Part shown: positions 1-8,612 of the stretch, in pieces | Layout: every line of letters begins with the position of its first letter | How positions within the stretch are numbered: the first letter of the stretch is position 1 | Origin: CAZYPU01 sp964649665 | GTDB lineage: Bacteria; Omnitrophota; Gorgyraeia; JABMRN01; RBG-13-46-9 | DNA length: 32,613 nt | Direction: 5' to 3' | Assembly (NCBI GenBank): GCA_964649665.1 | Contig: CAZYPU010000009.1 | Coordinates: 1 to 32,613, forward strand | Made by a program: the position numbers and the translations under genes | The notes under the pieces: model-generated | Seen by the model: the letters and a program-made list of their open reading frames with translations, nothing else | Databases searched by the model: none | What the model was told of the DNA's origin: nothing

Positions 1-190
1 ATATTAAGTATAATGATGATTTCGAATTTGTCAAGTCAGGGGTGAAAAATATTTAACATTAGGCTTATTCCGTTATACTATATCTTTGGTGAAACGCTTT
101 TCCGGGATTACCATAGGGCTGGGGATATTTATAGTCGTATCCGCCTCCTTCAGGCTGTGGGTGAGGCGAGGGATGTCGCGACCAACCTCG

Positions 191-2848
191 TTAGCGGCTT
201 TTTAGGTCTTGTCCAATATCGATTAATGCTTTCTTACCCGCCATGCATATAGCCGCATAATCGTCCTTGGCGCCCATTTCGAGGCCTTCTTTCCGCAATT
301 TCTCGACATCCAGGGGCTTTCCGAATTTCACCCTTATCGGATGCCTTTTAGGCAGTGTCGCGGTGCGGGGCCATGCCTCGAACGCCCCTTCTATGAATAC
401 GGGCAGGAGCTTGGCCCCTGTTTCCTTCGCCAGTATACCGAAACCTTTCTTAAATTCGCTAACTTTCGGCTCAAAACTCCTCATGCCTTCGGGAAATATA
501 CATAGATTTTTTCCGTTTTTCAGTATGTAGTAGCAGCTCCTCAGGGCTTCCAGGAAATGCGCTGTAAAATTAAGCGGAATAAGCCGGCCTATCACGATAA
601 GCCTGCGGACAACGGGTAGATCAAAAAGGGCCTTGAAGCCTATGAAAAACAAATCCAGTCTCTGCCGCATGGAAAGCGGCACGGTAATAATGAGCGGATC
701 GAAATAACTGGTATGATTGGCAAATATGATGTACGGCCCCTTATCGGGAATGTTTTCCAGGCCTTCCGCCCTGAGATTGAAGAATACTTTCAGCATAAAG
801 CCGAACGTTAAATCGTAAGCCAGGCTTAAAAGCCGCGCGCTCGGGCCCGGGCGCAGGCCTATTTTTTCTTTATTTTCCTTCTTCGGGGGCACGCAAAGGA
901 TTTTGCCCCACTCATCAGGGCCGAAGGATTTTTCCTCCTCGGAAAGAGGGCCGCCTTTTCCTTTCTCCGCCAGTCGCGCTTCCGCGGCCGCGATTAAATC
1001 CTTCACGGTAAACGCCCTCCAGACAGACTCGTCTTTTATCTTTACGTTGAAAATCTTCTCAAAAGCCGCGGCAAGTTCAACTCTTTTCAGGGAATCTATA
1101 CCAAGGTCAAGTTCCAGCGTATCCTGCGGCTTTATGTCACTTACGCCCGTATCTTTTTTAAGATAGCTTACGATCTTTTTCGATACGGGCTTCTCCATAA
1201 ACTCTTTCTCGTCTTCGGTTAATTCCTTCTTCGCCTCTAAATCGCTCTTTTCGGTTATCCTGGAAAGATAGAGATCCTTGATGAGGTATCTTTTGACTTT
1301 GCCCAGAACCGTGTGCGGCAGCTCATCCAGCGTTACGGTAAATCCCATTACCCTTTTGTAGGCGGGCAGCTGTTTTGATATCATCTCGATGTTTGCCTTG
1401 ACGACTTCTCTTAAATTCATCTCGTTGTGTTTCCGGAAATAGCCGAGGTCCGGCACCACCACGGCCCAGAGGATCCAGGTCTCTCCCTTCCCTCTTTTGT
1501 GAAGAATTTCAAACACGCACATTTCTTTGATAGGCGGCGCTTTTTCATAGGCTTCTTCTATGTCCGCAGGATAAACATTCAGGCCGGAACTCATCACGAT
1601 AACGTCTTTTAACCTGCCTGTCAGGAATAAATATCCGTCTTTGTCGATATAGCCAATGTCGCCGGTGTGGAACCATCCGTCTTTTATAACCCCGGCGGTC
1701 AAATCGGGCCTTTTATAATATCCCTTCATGATATTGGGCCCCTGCGCGAGGACCTCTCCGGCGCGGTCTTTATTCTTGCCGCAAATATCTATTTTCACGT
1801 TCGGAATCGGCACTCCCACAGAACCGATTTTCGATTTTTTAAGCGGGTTAAAGGTTAAAACCGGCGACGCTTCCGTAAGGCCGTAACCCTCCAGCATCGT
1901 AAATCCGAATTTAAACAGGTCTCCGGCGGCCTTTGACTCGAGCTTTGCGCCGCCGGTCACAAACATGCGAAGCCTATTCCCGAATTTCCTGTGAATGCCG
2001 CAAAAGATATACCGGGAAAGGTTTATGCCGGTCCTGTTTCTGATGTCGCACAAAAACGCGGTTATTATTTTAACCAAAACGTTGAGCGGAAACGGTATTT
2101 TTTTAAATTTTTCCGTAATTTTGCCGTGAAACGCGTAAAGTATCTGCGGTACGACCATGAAAAGAGTGGGATTCACCTCCCGCATGGCTTCCGTAACAGT
2201 CTCCCCCCTTATACTGCCGGGATACACGATTGTGGCGCCGCAAAGAAGCGGAAGAAGCATGGTTGTAGTTAGCGAATAAGCGTGATGCAGGGGTAGAATC
2301 GAAACAACTTTATCTTTTTCCGTAAGGATCTTCAGTTTATAAAGTGAGGCTTCGTTGGAAAGCAGGTTCCTGTGCGAAAGCATGACACCCTTCGGCTCGT
2401 CCGTTGTGCCGGAGGTGTACAGGATGCATGCCGTTTCATCGGGCTTGCAATCGGCGCCGGGCTGACAGCCGGGGCGGTCGCCGGCGGAGCGGCTGCCTTT
2501 AATGTCGGCCAAATCCGCCCTGAACGTGATCTTGCACGCGGAATCCTTCAGGATATTATCAATTGCTTCCCGGCTTGCTTCAGGGTTGATGGGAACAGCG
2601 ATCGCGCCTATGGAAACGACTGCAAAAAAAATAACGGGCCACTCGGGCCCGTTCTCAAGTATTATTGTGACTCTGTCGCCTTTTCCAACGCCGCGCTCTA
2701 TGAGGCGCGCTCCGAGCGATTCGATCCTGTTGTTGAGCTCGCCGTAAGAAATCTCGGTCCATTTGCCGTCTTTTTTGGATTGTATCGCTATCCGGTTGGG
2801 TTCTTCAAGCGCCGAGCGCCTGAACCTCTCGCCTAAATTCGCGTCCAT
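191..2848 (-). CDS. Acyl-CoA/ACP synthetase - acyl carrier protein - PlsC acyltransferase fusion (885 aa)
   Basis: Three domains are visible. Residues 1 to about 530 are an AMP-forming fatty-acid ligase, with the ATP loop YTSGTTDEPKG at 144-154 and the GYGLTEASPV and YKRPDLTAGVIKDGWFHTGD motifs. Residues about 550-630 are an acyl carrier domain whose GIDSL motif supplies the phosphopantetheine serine, Ser586. Residues about 665-885 are a PlsC-type acyltransferase with NHTSYFD (His712, Asp717) and FPEGMR at 785-790. By family knowledge the ligase activates a free fatty acid and PlsC acylates a lysophospholipid; passing the chain over the built-in ACP is my inference. E. coli Aas has both activities, but with PlsC first and no internal ACP. 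The ATG at 2848 has no Shine-Dalgarno, and a promoter ends about seven bases before it. A paralogue of the first two domains lies at 4892-6832. Confidence 0.9.
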   Translation of the reverse strand: MDANLGERFRRSALEEPNRIAIQSKKDGKWTEISYGELNNRIESLGARLIERGVGKGDRVTIILENGPEWPVIFFAVVSIGAIAVPINPEASREAIDNILKDSACKITFRADLADIKGSRSAGDRPGCQPGADCKPDETACILYTSGTTDEPKGVMLSHRNLLSNEASLYKLKILTEKDKVVSILPLHHAYSLTTTMLLPLLCGATIVYPGSIRGETVTEAMREVNPTLFMVVPQILYAFHGKITEKFKKIPFPLNVLVKIITAFLCDIRNRTGINLSRYIFCGIHRKFGNRLRMFVTGGAKLESKAAGDLFKFGFTMLEGYGLTEASPVLTFNPLKKSKIGSVGVPIPNVKIDICGKNKDRAGEVLAQGPNIMKGYYKRPDLTAGVIKDGWFHTGDIGYIDKDGYLFLTGRLKDVIVMSSGLNVYPADIEEAYEKAPPIKEMCVFEILHKRGKGETWILWAVVVPDLGYFRKHNEMNLREVVKANIEMISKQLPAYKRVMGFTVTLDELPHTVLGKVKRYLIKDLYLSRITEKSDLEAKKELTEDEKEFMEKPVSKKIVSYLKKDTGVSDIKPQDTLELDLGIDSLKRVELAAAFEKIFNVKIKDESVWRAFTVKDLIAAAEARLAEKGKGGPLSEEEKSFGPDEWGKILCVPPKKENKEKIGLRPGPSARLLSLAYDLTFGFMLKVFFNLRAEGLENIPDKGPYIIFANHTSYFDPLIITVPLSMRQRLDLFFIGFKALFDLPVVRRLIVIGRLIPLNFTAHFLEALRSCYYILKNGKNLCIFPEGMRSFEPKVSEFKKGFGILAKETGAKLLPVFIEGAFEAWPRTATLPKRHPIRVKFGKPLDVEKLRKEGLEMGAKDDYAAICMAGKKALIDIGQDLKSR

Positions 2849-2854
2849 GCGTTT

Positions 2855-2883
2855 ATTGTATATCTAGAAATCAAAGCAATCAA
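2855..2883 (-). promoter_or_regulatory. Sigma70-like promoter of the ligase-ACP-PlsC gene, possibly leaderless
   Basis: On the minus strand a -35 box TTGATT (2878-2883) is followed after 17 bases by a -10 box TACAAT (2855-2860). The expected transcription start falls on or beside the ATG at 2848, and no Shine-Dalgarno is visible between them, so the transcript may be leaderless. Confidence 0.45.
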
Positions 2884-2947
2884 GGTAAATAAAAAAGGCT
2901 CTTTTTTTCTTGCGGATTATCAGATGGGTACGCATGCGGGATCTATT

Positions 2948-3847
2948 TCACGATATAATACAGCGATTTCCCCCTCTTGATTTTGCCTCATAAAGGGCCT
3001 TGTCGGCGCGCTTTAAAAGAAGTGTGATGCTGATCGCTTCGCTGCCTTCGGTCCAGGCGATTCCAGCGCTGAAAGTAACATTTATTCTGCTTCCCTCAAA
3101 AACAATGGGCCTTCCCATGCTTTTCTTCAACCTTTCCGCGACCACACGCGCCTGCGACTCGTTCTTGTGCGAAAGCATTACCATAAACTCATCTCCGCCG
3201 AAGCGGCCGATAAGGTCTATTTTGCGCACGAAACGTTTCAGCCTGTTCGCGGATTCGCGTATGACTTTATCGCCTGCCAGATGGCCGAGCGTATCATTTA
3301 TCTCCTTCAGGGCGTCTATATCTGTCAGCATAAACGCGAGGGGAAACTTGTTGCGTAGTGACTTTTCAAGCTCTTCTTCGGCCTGCCTCAAAAAATAGGC
3401 CTTGTTGAGCACGCCCGTCATCCAATCGAAAGTCGCCTCCTCCTTTAATTTGTCGTGCTTGTCCTTAAGCTCCAGGAAATTCTTTATGCGGGCGGTCAAC
3501 TCGTCCGGCGACACCGGCTTTATCAGGTAATCCACCGCTCCCCCGTGGAGCGCTTTCAGTTTATGGTCTATCTTTACGCTCGCGGTCATAAAAATCACAG
3601 GCGTGTACTTTTCCCCGACATAGAGCTTTATTCTGTCATGCACCTCAAAACCCGTCATGCCCGGCATGGAAACATCCAATATGATAAGATCAGGGGTTTC
3701 CCTCTTAAACGCCTCTATCGCCTCTTTCCCATTATTCGCCGCTTCCACATCGTAGCCTTCGGCGAGCAATATGGTTTTGACTACCTCTAGAATGCTCTCG
3801 TCATCATCACAAACAAGAATTTTCGCTCTTTTGTCTTTTGTATCCAG
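2948..3847 (-). CDS. Response regulator with GGDEF diguanylate cyclase domain (299 aa, probable CTG start)
   Basis: The protein has an N-terminal CheY-like receiver (acidic pocket CDDDES, phospho-acceptor in LIILDVSMPG, Thr in FMTAS, Lys in IKPVSP) and a C-terminal diguanylate cyclase with an intact GGDEF. An RKID inhibitory I-site lies five residues before GGDEF, so product inhibition by cyclic di-GMP is likely. The first conventional start in frame is TTG at 3769, which would delete the acidic pocket. The frame stays open upstream to 3878 without ATG, GTG or TTG. I place the start at CTG 3847: GGAGG at 3854-3858 leaves a six-base spacing, and the predicted N terminus (MDTKDKRAKILVCDDD) is typical of a receiver. 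It follows the transglutaminase-like gene with one base between stop and start, so they are probably translationally coupled. No sensor kinase is in the window. Confidence 0.85.
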   Translation of the reverse strand: MDTKDKRAKILVCDDDESILEVVKTILLAEGYDVEAANNGKEAIEAFKRETPDLIILDVSMPGMTGFEVHDRIKLYVGEKYTPVIFMTASVKIDHKLKALHGGAVDYLIKPVSPDELTARIKNFLELKDKHDKLKEEATFDWMTGVLNKAYFLRQAEEELEKSLRNKFPLAFMLTDIDALKEINDTLGHLAGDKVIRESANRLKRFVRKIDLIGRFGGDEFMVMLSHKNESQARVVAERLKKSMGRPIVFEGSRINVTFSAGIAWTEGSEAISITLLLKRADKALYEAKSRGGNRCIIS

Positions 3848-3848
3848 A

Positions 3849-4895
3849 TCATACCTCCAGGTCGTAACCGACGCTTTTTAAATCTCTGCCGGCTTCCAGG
3901 GGCCTTCCTGTTTTCTCGAACACTTGCGCCCGCAGGCCGATTAAAAATTTCCTGTACGGGTTGTCCCTGTCTTTTTTTAGAACCTCCGTAATATAATCAC
4001 GGGCCCCGTCGTATCTTCCCCGGTCTTTAAGCAGTATCGCGTTAAAATATTGGGCTTTTCGAACGAGCGGCAAGTCATTCGAATTACAGATGATACCGTC
4101 ATACAGTTTCGCGCTCTTTTCATAATAACCGAGAAGATGGTATGTTCGCGCCTTTATCATTTCGAATTCAAAAGGATTCTTTATATCCGGCTCGATGCGG
4201 TTAAGATACCTGCGGCTTATAACGGATACTACCGGCCTTATCAAATTTGTGGGAACGAATTTCAAATAGTCGATTGCCGTTACTTTTTTTTCTGTTACAT
4301 AAGTCGGGGGGTTGTAGTAAATTGACAGGAACTCAAGTTCCCCCCACGCCTTTTCGAATTCCGCTCTCAATTTGACCCTTCTATTATCCCGGACTATGCC
4401 GATATCCTCTTTTATATCGGAGCGCGTGGCAAAACCGCCGTTTTTGTTCCTGAGATCCAGCTTAAAGGCGGAATCCACGATTACCCACCTTTTATCCGGC
4501 GCCAGCGCCTCCGCTATGGAATGCGGCGAAGAGCCGGCACTGTCTCTGAGAAATAGGAGCCTTGAGGATATGCCTATGCTGCGGGCAAGCTGCATAAATA
4601 TCCTGGCCTGCTGGTCGCACCATCCAAGCCCGGATACAAGTTTTTCGATAGCACACGTATCCAGACGGGCCCGGTAAGGGTCGTTGGGAACTACGTTTTC
4701 ATTGACAAAATTACTTAAATGGGTTATTTTTTCGTAAAAATCGCCTGAGGCGCCGGTAACCCCGCGCGCGATGTAGTAGCACATGATCTTGTTGTATCTT
4801 TTCTCCGCGATGTCGTAAAAGAACGCATAGTAAGCGCCGGCGGCGGCGGATATGAGTAGCGCGATCAGAAAAATAAGAACTATCTTCTTTTTCAC
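3849..4895 (-). CDS. Membrane-anchored transglutaminase-like protein with TPR-like C terminus (348 aa)
   Basis: Residues 5-25 form a signal anchor, so the rest should lie outside the cytoplasm. Residues about 55-145 look like a transglutaminase-like (papain-fold) domain with a possible triad of Cys93 (GWCDQQA), His125 (SPHSIAEA) and Asp141 (VIVDSAF). The C-terminal third, about 235-345, is helical and TPR-like. The domain family includes proteases and peptide cross-linkers; the substrate here is unknown. The GTG start overlaps the stop of the upstream acyl ligase in GTGA, and its own stop abuts the receiver-GGDEF gene. The three therefore form one translationally coupled unit, which hints at an envelope or exopolysaccharide function under cyclic di-GMP control, as inference only. 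Confidence 0.7.
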   Translation of the reverse strand: MKKKIVLIFLIALLISAAAGAYYAFFYDIAEKRYNKIMCYYIARGVTGASGDFYEKITHLSNFVNENVVPNDPYRARLDTCAIEKLVSGLGWCDQQARIFMQLARSIGISSRLLFLRDSAGSSPHSIAEALAPDKRWVIVDSAFKLDLRNKNGGFATRSDIKEDIGIVRDNRRVKLRAEFEKAWGELEFLSIYYNPPTYVTEKKVTAIDYLKFVPTNLIRPVVSVISRRYLNRIEPDIKNPFEFEMIKARTYHLLGYYEKSAKLYDGIICNSNDLPLVRKAQYFNAILLKDRGRYDGARDYITEVLKKDRDNPYRKFLIGLRAQVFEKTGRPLEAGRDLKSVGYDLEV

Positions 4896-6832
4896 GATTC
4901 CATGCCCGTAATCAAATCTCTTACCGTAAAAGCGTCTTTAACAACCTCTTCTCTTATTTTTCTGTTAAGTGTTCTTTCAAGCCCCGCGGCGAGATCCTTG
5001 CGTCCCAGAAAATCAATTCCGAGGTCGAGTTCGAGCGAATCGCCGGGATTTATATTCTCGACCTTCGTATGCTCTTTGAGAAAGGCTATTATTTTACGGG
5101 CCGTCTCTTTCAGCAAAAGATCCATGTCTTCTTTTGAGAGTTTTTTTTCCTTACTGCCGTATTTTTCCCGCATTTCCGAGGTGTGGCCGTAACGTTCTTT
5201 AACGAGATATCTTTTGATCTTGCCGAGGCGCGTCCTCGGAAGCGGCTCAAGCGTTACGATAAATCCCATGATTCTTTTGTAATGCGTCATCTTCTTCGAA
5301 GCAATTTCAAGCTTCTCCTTGAGCGCCTCCCTTATATTTTCCTCGCCGTGTTTCTCCAGAAACCGCGCTTTGGGAACGCAAACCGCCCAGAGAACATCGT
5401 TTTCCTTCACGCCGCTTTGCGCCGGGGCCTCGAACACACATATTTCTTTAAGCGGCATTTCCGCCATATACGCCCTTTCCACCTCTTCGGGGTGGATGTT
5501 GCCTCCCCAGCTTAAAACGATAACATCCTTTTTCCTTCCGGTTAAAAAGAGGTATCCGTCTTTATCAATACGTCCGATGTCGCCCGTGCGGAACCAGCCG
5601 TCTTTTATGACTTCGGCAGTCAAATCAGGCCTCTTATAATACCCCTTCATTACGTTGGGCCCGCGCGCGATAACCTCGCCGAACCCTTCCTTATTCTTTT
5701 TGGCTATCTGTATCTCCACATCCGGTATGGCTACGCCGGCGGAGCCGGGTTTCTGCTTCGCGAGCGGGTTCAGTGTCAAAACCGGCGATGTTTCGGAAAG
5801 GCCGTATCCCTCCAGCACCTTCAAGCCGAACTTGGCAAGCCCTATCGCTATCTCTTTGTTTAACTTCGCGCCGCCGCTTATGCAGTAGCGCAAGGAGCCG
5901 CCAAGTCTCTTATGTGCGGCGGAAAACAGGTGCCGGGCCGGATTAAGGCCGGTGGCGGTCATAACTTTGTACATCACTCTGGCAAGAGAGTTTACCAGTG
6001 ACCTCATAAAACGCGGCAGTTTCTCAACCTGATCGAGGATGCCATTATAAAACGCGTGATAAACCTGCGGCACGCCCACGAAAACGGTCGGCTTCGATTC
6101 CTCCATCGCCTTCACTACATTTTCCGCGCTAAGGCTGCCGGGGTAAATAATATTTGCTCCAAGCATAAGAGGCAGTATTGTAGTTACCATCAGAGGATAA
6201 TTCTGATCAAGCGGAAGGGCCGCGAAAATCCTGTCTTTATGGGAACCAAGGTTCATTTTGCATAACGAGTCGCTGTTGGATAGAAAATTTCTGTGCGAGA
6301 GCATGACCCCCTTTGGGTCACCGGTTGTGCCGGAGGTATAAAGAATGCACGCGGAGTCATCCGGGCCCACTGCGTCCCGGCGGTCCGGCGCCTTACCGCG
6401 CCGCATAGAGGCGGTCCGGGAAACCGCCTTCTTAAATTCGTCGGATTCCACCGGAATAATCTTCTCCACCGAAGGCGGCCGCGGAAAACCATAATCCCTT
6501 ACGAAAAAAATCCTGCAGGCTGAGTCCGCGAGCATGGCGTCCATTTCTTTCTTTGCTATTTCCGGGTTAACGGTAACCAGGATCGCGCCTATCGAAATTG
6601 ACGCGAAAAAAACAATGGGCCATTCCGGCCTGTTTTCCAGCATTATCGCTATTCTGTCGCCTTTTACTATCCCCTGTTCCGATAAAAAATCCGCAAGCGA
6701 GTCTATGCCGCTTAGAAGGTCTCCAAACGAATGCTCGCTCCACTCGTTTTCTTTCTTGTACCGGATCGCGGGCCGGCCGGCATGTTTCAACGCGGTCTTT
6801 TTAAGTCGTCCGTACAGAGTGTCGTTTTCCAT
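4892..6832 (-). CDS. AMP-forming acyl ligase with degenerate C-terminal ACP domain (646 aa)
   Basis: This is a paralogue of residues 1-630 of the 191-2848 fusion, without the acyltransferase. The ligase motifs are complete: ILYTSGTTGDPKGVMLSHRN, GYGLSETSPV, and YKRPDLTAEVIKDGWFRTGD followed by the KDVIV hinge. The last 80 residues align with the ACP domain of the sister protein, but the motif reads GIDFL where the sister has GIDSL: the carrier serine is Phe608 (codon TTT). The domain therefore cannot carry phosphopantetheine at the usual place and may be only a docking or relic domain. The start ATG at 6832 is 12 bases after the stop of the barrel-like gene, and its AGGGG ribosome site overlaps that stop, so the gene probably belongs to the operon coming from 12564. 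Substrate is inferred to be a fatty acid. Confidence 0.85.
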   Translation of the reverse strand: MENDTLYGRLKKTALKHAGRPAIRYKKENEWSEHSFGDLLSGIDSLADFLSEQGIVKGDRIAIMLENRPEWPIVFFASISIGAILVTVNPEIAKKEMDAMLADSACRIFFVRDYGFPRPPSVEKIIPVESDEFKKAVSRTASMRRGKAPDRRDAVGPDDSACILYTSGTTGDPKGVMLSHRNFLSNSDSLCKMNLGSHKDRIFAALPLDQNYPLMVTTILPLMLGANIIYPGSLSAENVVKAMEESKPTVFVGVPQVYHAFYNGILDQVEKLPRFMRSLVNSLARVMYKVMTATGLNPARHLFSAAHKRLGGSLRYCISGGAKLNKEIAIGLAKFGLKVLEGYGLSETSPVLTLNPLAKQKPGSAGVAIPDVEIQIAKKNKEGFGEVIARGPNVMKGYYKRPDLTAEVIKDGWFRTGDIGRIDKDGYLFLTGRKKDVIVLSWGGNIHPEEVERAYMAEMPLKEICVFEAPAQSGVKENDVLWAVCVPKARFLEKHGEENIREALKEKLEIASKKMTHYKRIMGFIVTLEPLPRTRLGKIKRYLVKERYGHTSEMREKYGSKEKKLSKEDMDLLLKETARKIIAFLKEHTKVENINPGDSLELDLGIDFLGRKDLAAGLERTLNRKIREEVVKDAFTVRDLITGMES

Positions 6833-6844
6833 GGCAATGCCCCT

Positions 6845-7537
6845 TTAAAACATATGCGCTACAGCTGTCGAAAAAGCATTTTCGTCAAAAAGCCGCGCCT
6901 CAACGTTGACCCTTATCTTATCCTCAAGAATCCAAAAATCCGAACCGAAAACAAAGCCGATATGATTCAGGGAATACCGCCTTTTCTTATCGTGCTTGTT
7001 TATGTTGTAGACGAATTCGCAGTCGGAAAATTTCATCCCCGCATAGGGCGTTAAATATTTGAATTTTTTCGTAACCAGGCCGCACACCTGCCAGTCATCG
7101 AGAAAGGTCTTGTACTTATCGTTGTTTATGCTCCTGTCCTGCGGATGCACGCTGATATGCTGCGCGCCGGCTATAATGCGGACGCCCGTTCCGGCGTGCT
7201 CAAAAAACCTGATCCTCAGGCCATACCCGCCGGCGAACCCCGTGCGGAATCGAAGCTTCGGCAGGTGGATCCCGCCTTTTACCATTTCGTCGCCCGCGCC
7301 TATTTTGCCGTCCAGGGTAAGCCAGTCAAATACGCCCACCGAAAGAATAAAAAAGTTGTCCGTCGTACTCAAGTTTCCGTACGACCGCGCAAGGGGCCTC
7401 TTGAACATGTTGTTATACTCATAGCCCGCCTCTATTTTTCCCCGATCAAGAAGTCTTGTTCCGTTGGAGCTCGCCGCGAAAAGCATCCCGGTCCAGGCGA
7501 AAAAAATAATAAGGATACCCGTTATTAATCTCATCAT
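6845..7537 (-). CDS. Predicted outer-membrane beta-barrel-like protein (230 aa)
   Basis: A signal peptide covers residues 1-21, with cleavage likely after MLFA. The mature part is rich in short amphipathic strands with alternating aromatic and glycine residues (KIEAGYEYNN, FAGGYGLRIRFF, RVNVEARLF). The last residue is Phe230, as in many barrels inserted by the BAM machinery. I do not recognise a named family. AGGAA five bases before the ATG at 7537 supports the start. It follows the methyltransferase stop directly and precedes the second acyl ligase by 12 bases, so it sits inside an operon. A small porin or an envelope structural protein would fit; a soluble secreted beta protein cannot be excluded. 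Confidence 0.6.
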   Translation of the reverse strand: MMRLITGILIIFFAWTGMLFAASSNGTRLLDRGKIEAGYEYNNMFKRPLARSYGNLSTTDNFFILSVGVFDWLTLDGKIGAGDEMVKGGIHLPKLRFRTGFAGGYGLRIRFFEHAGTGVRIIAGAQHISVHPQDRSINNDKYKTFLDDWQVCGLVTKKFKYLTPYAGMKFSDCEFVYNINKHDKKRRYSLNHIGFVFGSDFWILEDKIRVNVEARLFDENAFSTAVAHMF

Positions 7538-7538
7538 T

Positions 7539-8030
7539 CTATTTCCTGAGCCATATTTTGACGTTCTCAGCCGGAAAGATATACGTCCAGAACCTCTCGT
7601 AGCTGCGGGGGTATTTATTCGCCAGGTATTTTATTCCCCAGAACCGGAAGCTCTTGTAAAACGTTACTTCCCTTTTGGCAAGCTTGAAGGGGACCTTTTT
7701 CAATATCTCGTCGATCATGAAATAGGAAAAATAGCGCTTGTGCTGCGGCTCCGAATACGCCACGTAGCACGAAAAATGGGGCGTCTCGATAAAACAACTG
7801 CCTCCGGGCTTTGCGATCCTGTATACTTCGTTTAAAAATTTTATCGGGTCGTCCACGTGCTCTATGACATGCTTCGCGTATATTTTATCGATCCCGTCCG
7901 TTTCGATGGGATACGGATAGGCATTCAAATTCCATATGATATCCGCCTGGGTATCTTTGCTTATATCCAGTCCCGTGGCGCCTTTTATCTTATTATTGCC
8001 GCACCCTATATCCAGAACCTTCTCGGGCAT
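7539..8030 (-). CDS. Class I SAM-dependent methyltransferase (163 aa)
   Basis: The protein opens with the SAM-binding motif VLDIGCG (residues 5-11), followed by a TGLDIS acidic strand, KHVIEHVDDP and a post-motif AKPGG loop, the usual order of the Methyltransf_11 type. The start at 8030 is preferred because AAGGAG lies six bases before it; an upstream start at 8087 would overlap the previous gene by 22 bases and add a Lys/Arg-rich stretch outside the fold. The C-terminal YERFWTYIFPAEN is almost the same as in the gene just upstream, so the two are tandem paralogues. The acceptor substrate is unknown. Position beside SGNH hydrolase and barrel-like genes suggests envelope glycan or lipid methylation, as inference. 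Confidence 0.75.
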   Translation of the reverse strand: MPEKVLDIGCGNNKIKGATGLDISKDTQADIIWNLNAYPYPIETDGIDKIYAKHVIEHVDDPIKFLNEVYRIAKPGGSCFIETPHFSCYVAYSEPQHKRYFSYFMIDEILKKVPFKLAKREVTFYKSFRFWGIKYLANKYPRSYERFWTYIFPAENVKIWLRK

Positions 8031-8044
8031 CCGATTCTCCTTGT

Positions 8045-8060
8045 CCTGCCGCCGGGCAGG
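8045..8060. repeat. Hairpin between the two methyltransferase genes
   Basis: CCTGCC and GGCAGG form a six-pair stem with a four-base loop, next to an A/T run at 8061-8072. On the minus strand it lies between the stop of the first methyltransferase gene and the AAGGAG of the second, three bases from that site, and could affect translation of the second gene. Read on the plus strand it looks like a terminator, but no plus-strand gene ends here. Confidence 0.4.
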
Positions 8061-8065
8061 CTTTT

Positions 8066-8587
8066 TTATTTTACGGGCCGCAGGCAAAACACCAGGTTCT
8101 CCGCGGGAATAATGTAGGCCCAGAACCTTTCGTAATAAAGCGGGAACTTATTGAAAAGGATGTGAAGAAAATATCTCCTGAAAGCCCTGTTAAAAGTTAT
8201 TTTTCTTTTTATAAGCGTAAATTTTTTGTCCGTGGTCGCCCACTTCGTAATGCCGCCTTCGAGATAGCCGTCCAGGGCAAAATAACTGAATCTCAATTTA
8301 TGCTCCGGGGCATTCGCGCACCACGAAGTGTGGTGCGGAACTTCGATGTAAATCTCGCCGGTTTTTCTGCATATCCTGTGCATCTCCCGCATAGGGCCGT
8401 CTACACCGTCCAGGTGTTCAAGCGCGTGATGGCAGGTTATGTTCTCGAAACGGTTATCTTCGAAGGGCCATGGGATTTTATTCAGATCGTGAACTACCTC
8501 GGGTGCATGCCTGGGGTCGATATCAAGCGTAACGGCGCCGGGTTCTTTTTTACCGGCTGCGCCGAGCACTAACTTTTTCTTTTCCAT
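8066..8587 (-). CDS. Divergent class I methyltransferase paralogue (173 aa)
   Basis: This is a tandem paralogue of the 7539-8030 product. Shared blocks include the HALEHLDG helix (KHVIEHVDD in the sister), the ETPHFS/EVPHHT strand, and the tail YERFWAYIIPAEN. The first SAM motif is altered: LVLGAAG replaces VLDIGCG, although the acidic strand VTLDIDP remains. It may bind SAM weakly, have a different donor contact, or act as a partner of the sister protein. It follows the SGNH hydrolase gene by 25 bases. Substrate unknown. Confidence 0.65.
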   Translation of the reverse strand: MEKKKLVLGAAGKKEPGAVTLDIDPRHAPEVVHDLNKIPWPFEDNRFENITCHHALEHLDGVDGPMREMHRICRKTGEIYIEVPHHTSWCANAPEHKLRFSYFALDGYLEGGITKWATTDKKFTLIKRKITFNRAFRRYFLHILFNKFPLYYERFWAYIIPAENLVFCLRPVK

Positions 8588-8612
8588 GGGGCCGGTCCCT
8601 GTATTTTTTTCT

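Noticed and set aside
89..205. A GTG-started 38-codon hydrophobic frame on the plus strand after a TATACT box.
   Set aside because: No ribosome site, overlap with the end of the ligase gene and no recognisable protein pattern.
2448..2520. The Gly/Cys-rich stretch before the ATP loop of the ligase fusion as another palindromic insert.
   Set aside because: The paralogue has a segment of similar or greater length there, and no clear inverted repeat is present.
2372..2836. A 154-codon plus-strand frame opposite the acyl ligase.
   Set aside because: It is the shadow of the ligase gene, with no family pattern.
2889..2912. A and T runs around GAGCC as a terminator after the GGDEF gene.
   Set aside because: The stem would be only A-T pairs with a five-base loop, too weak to call.
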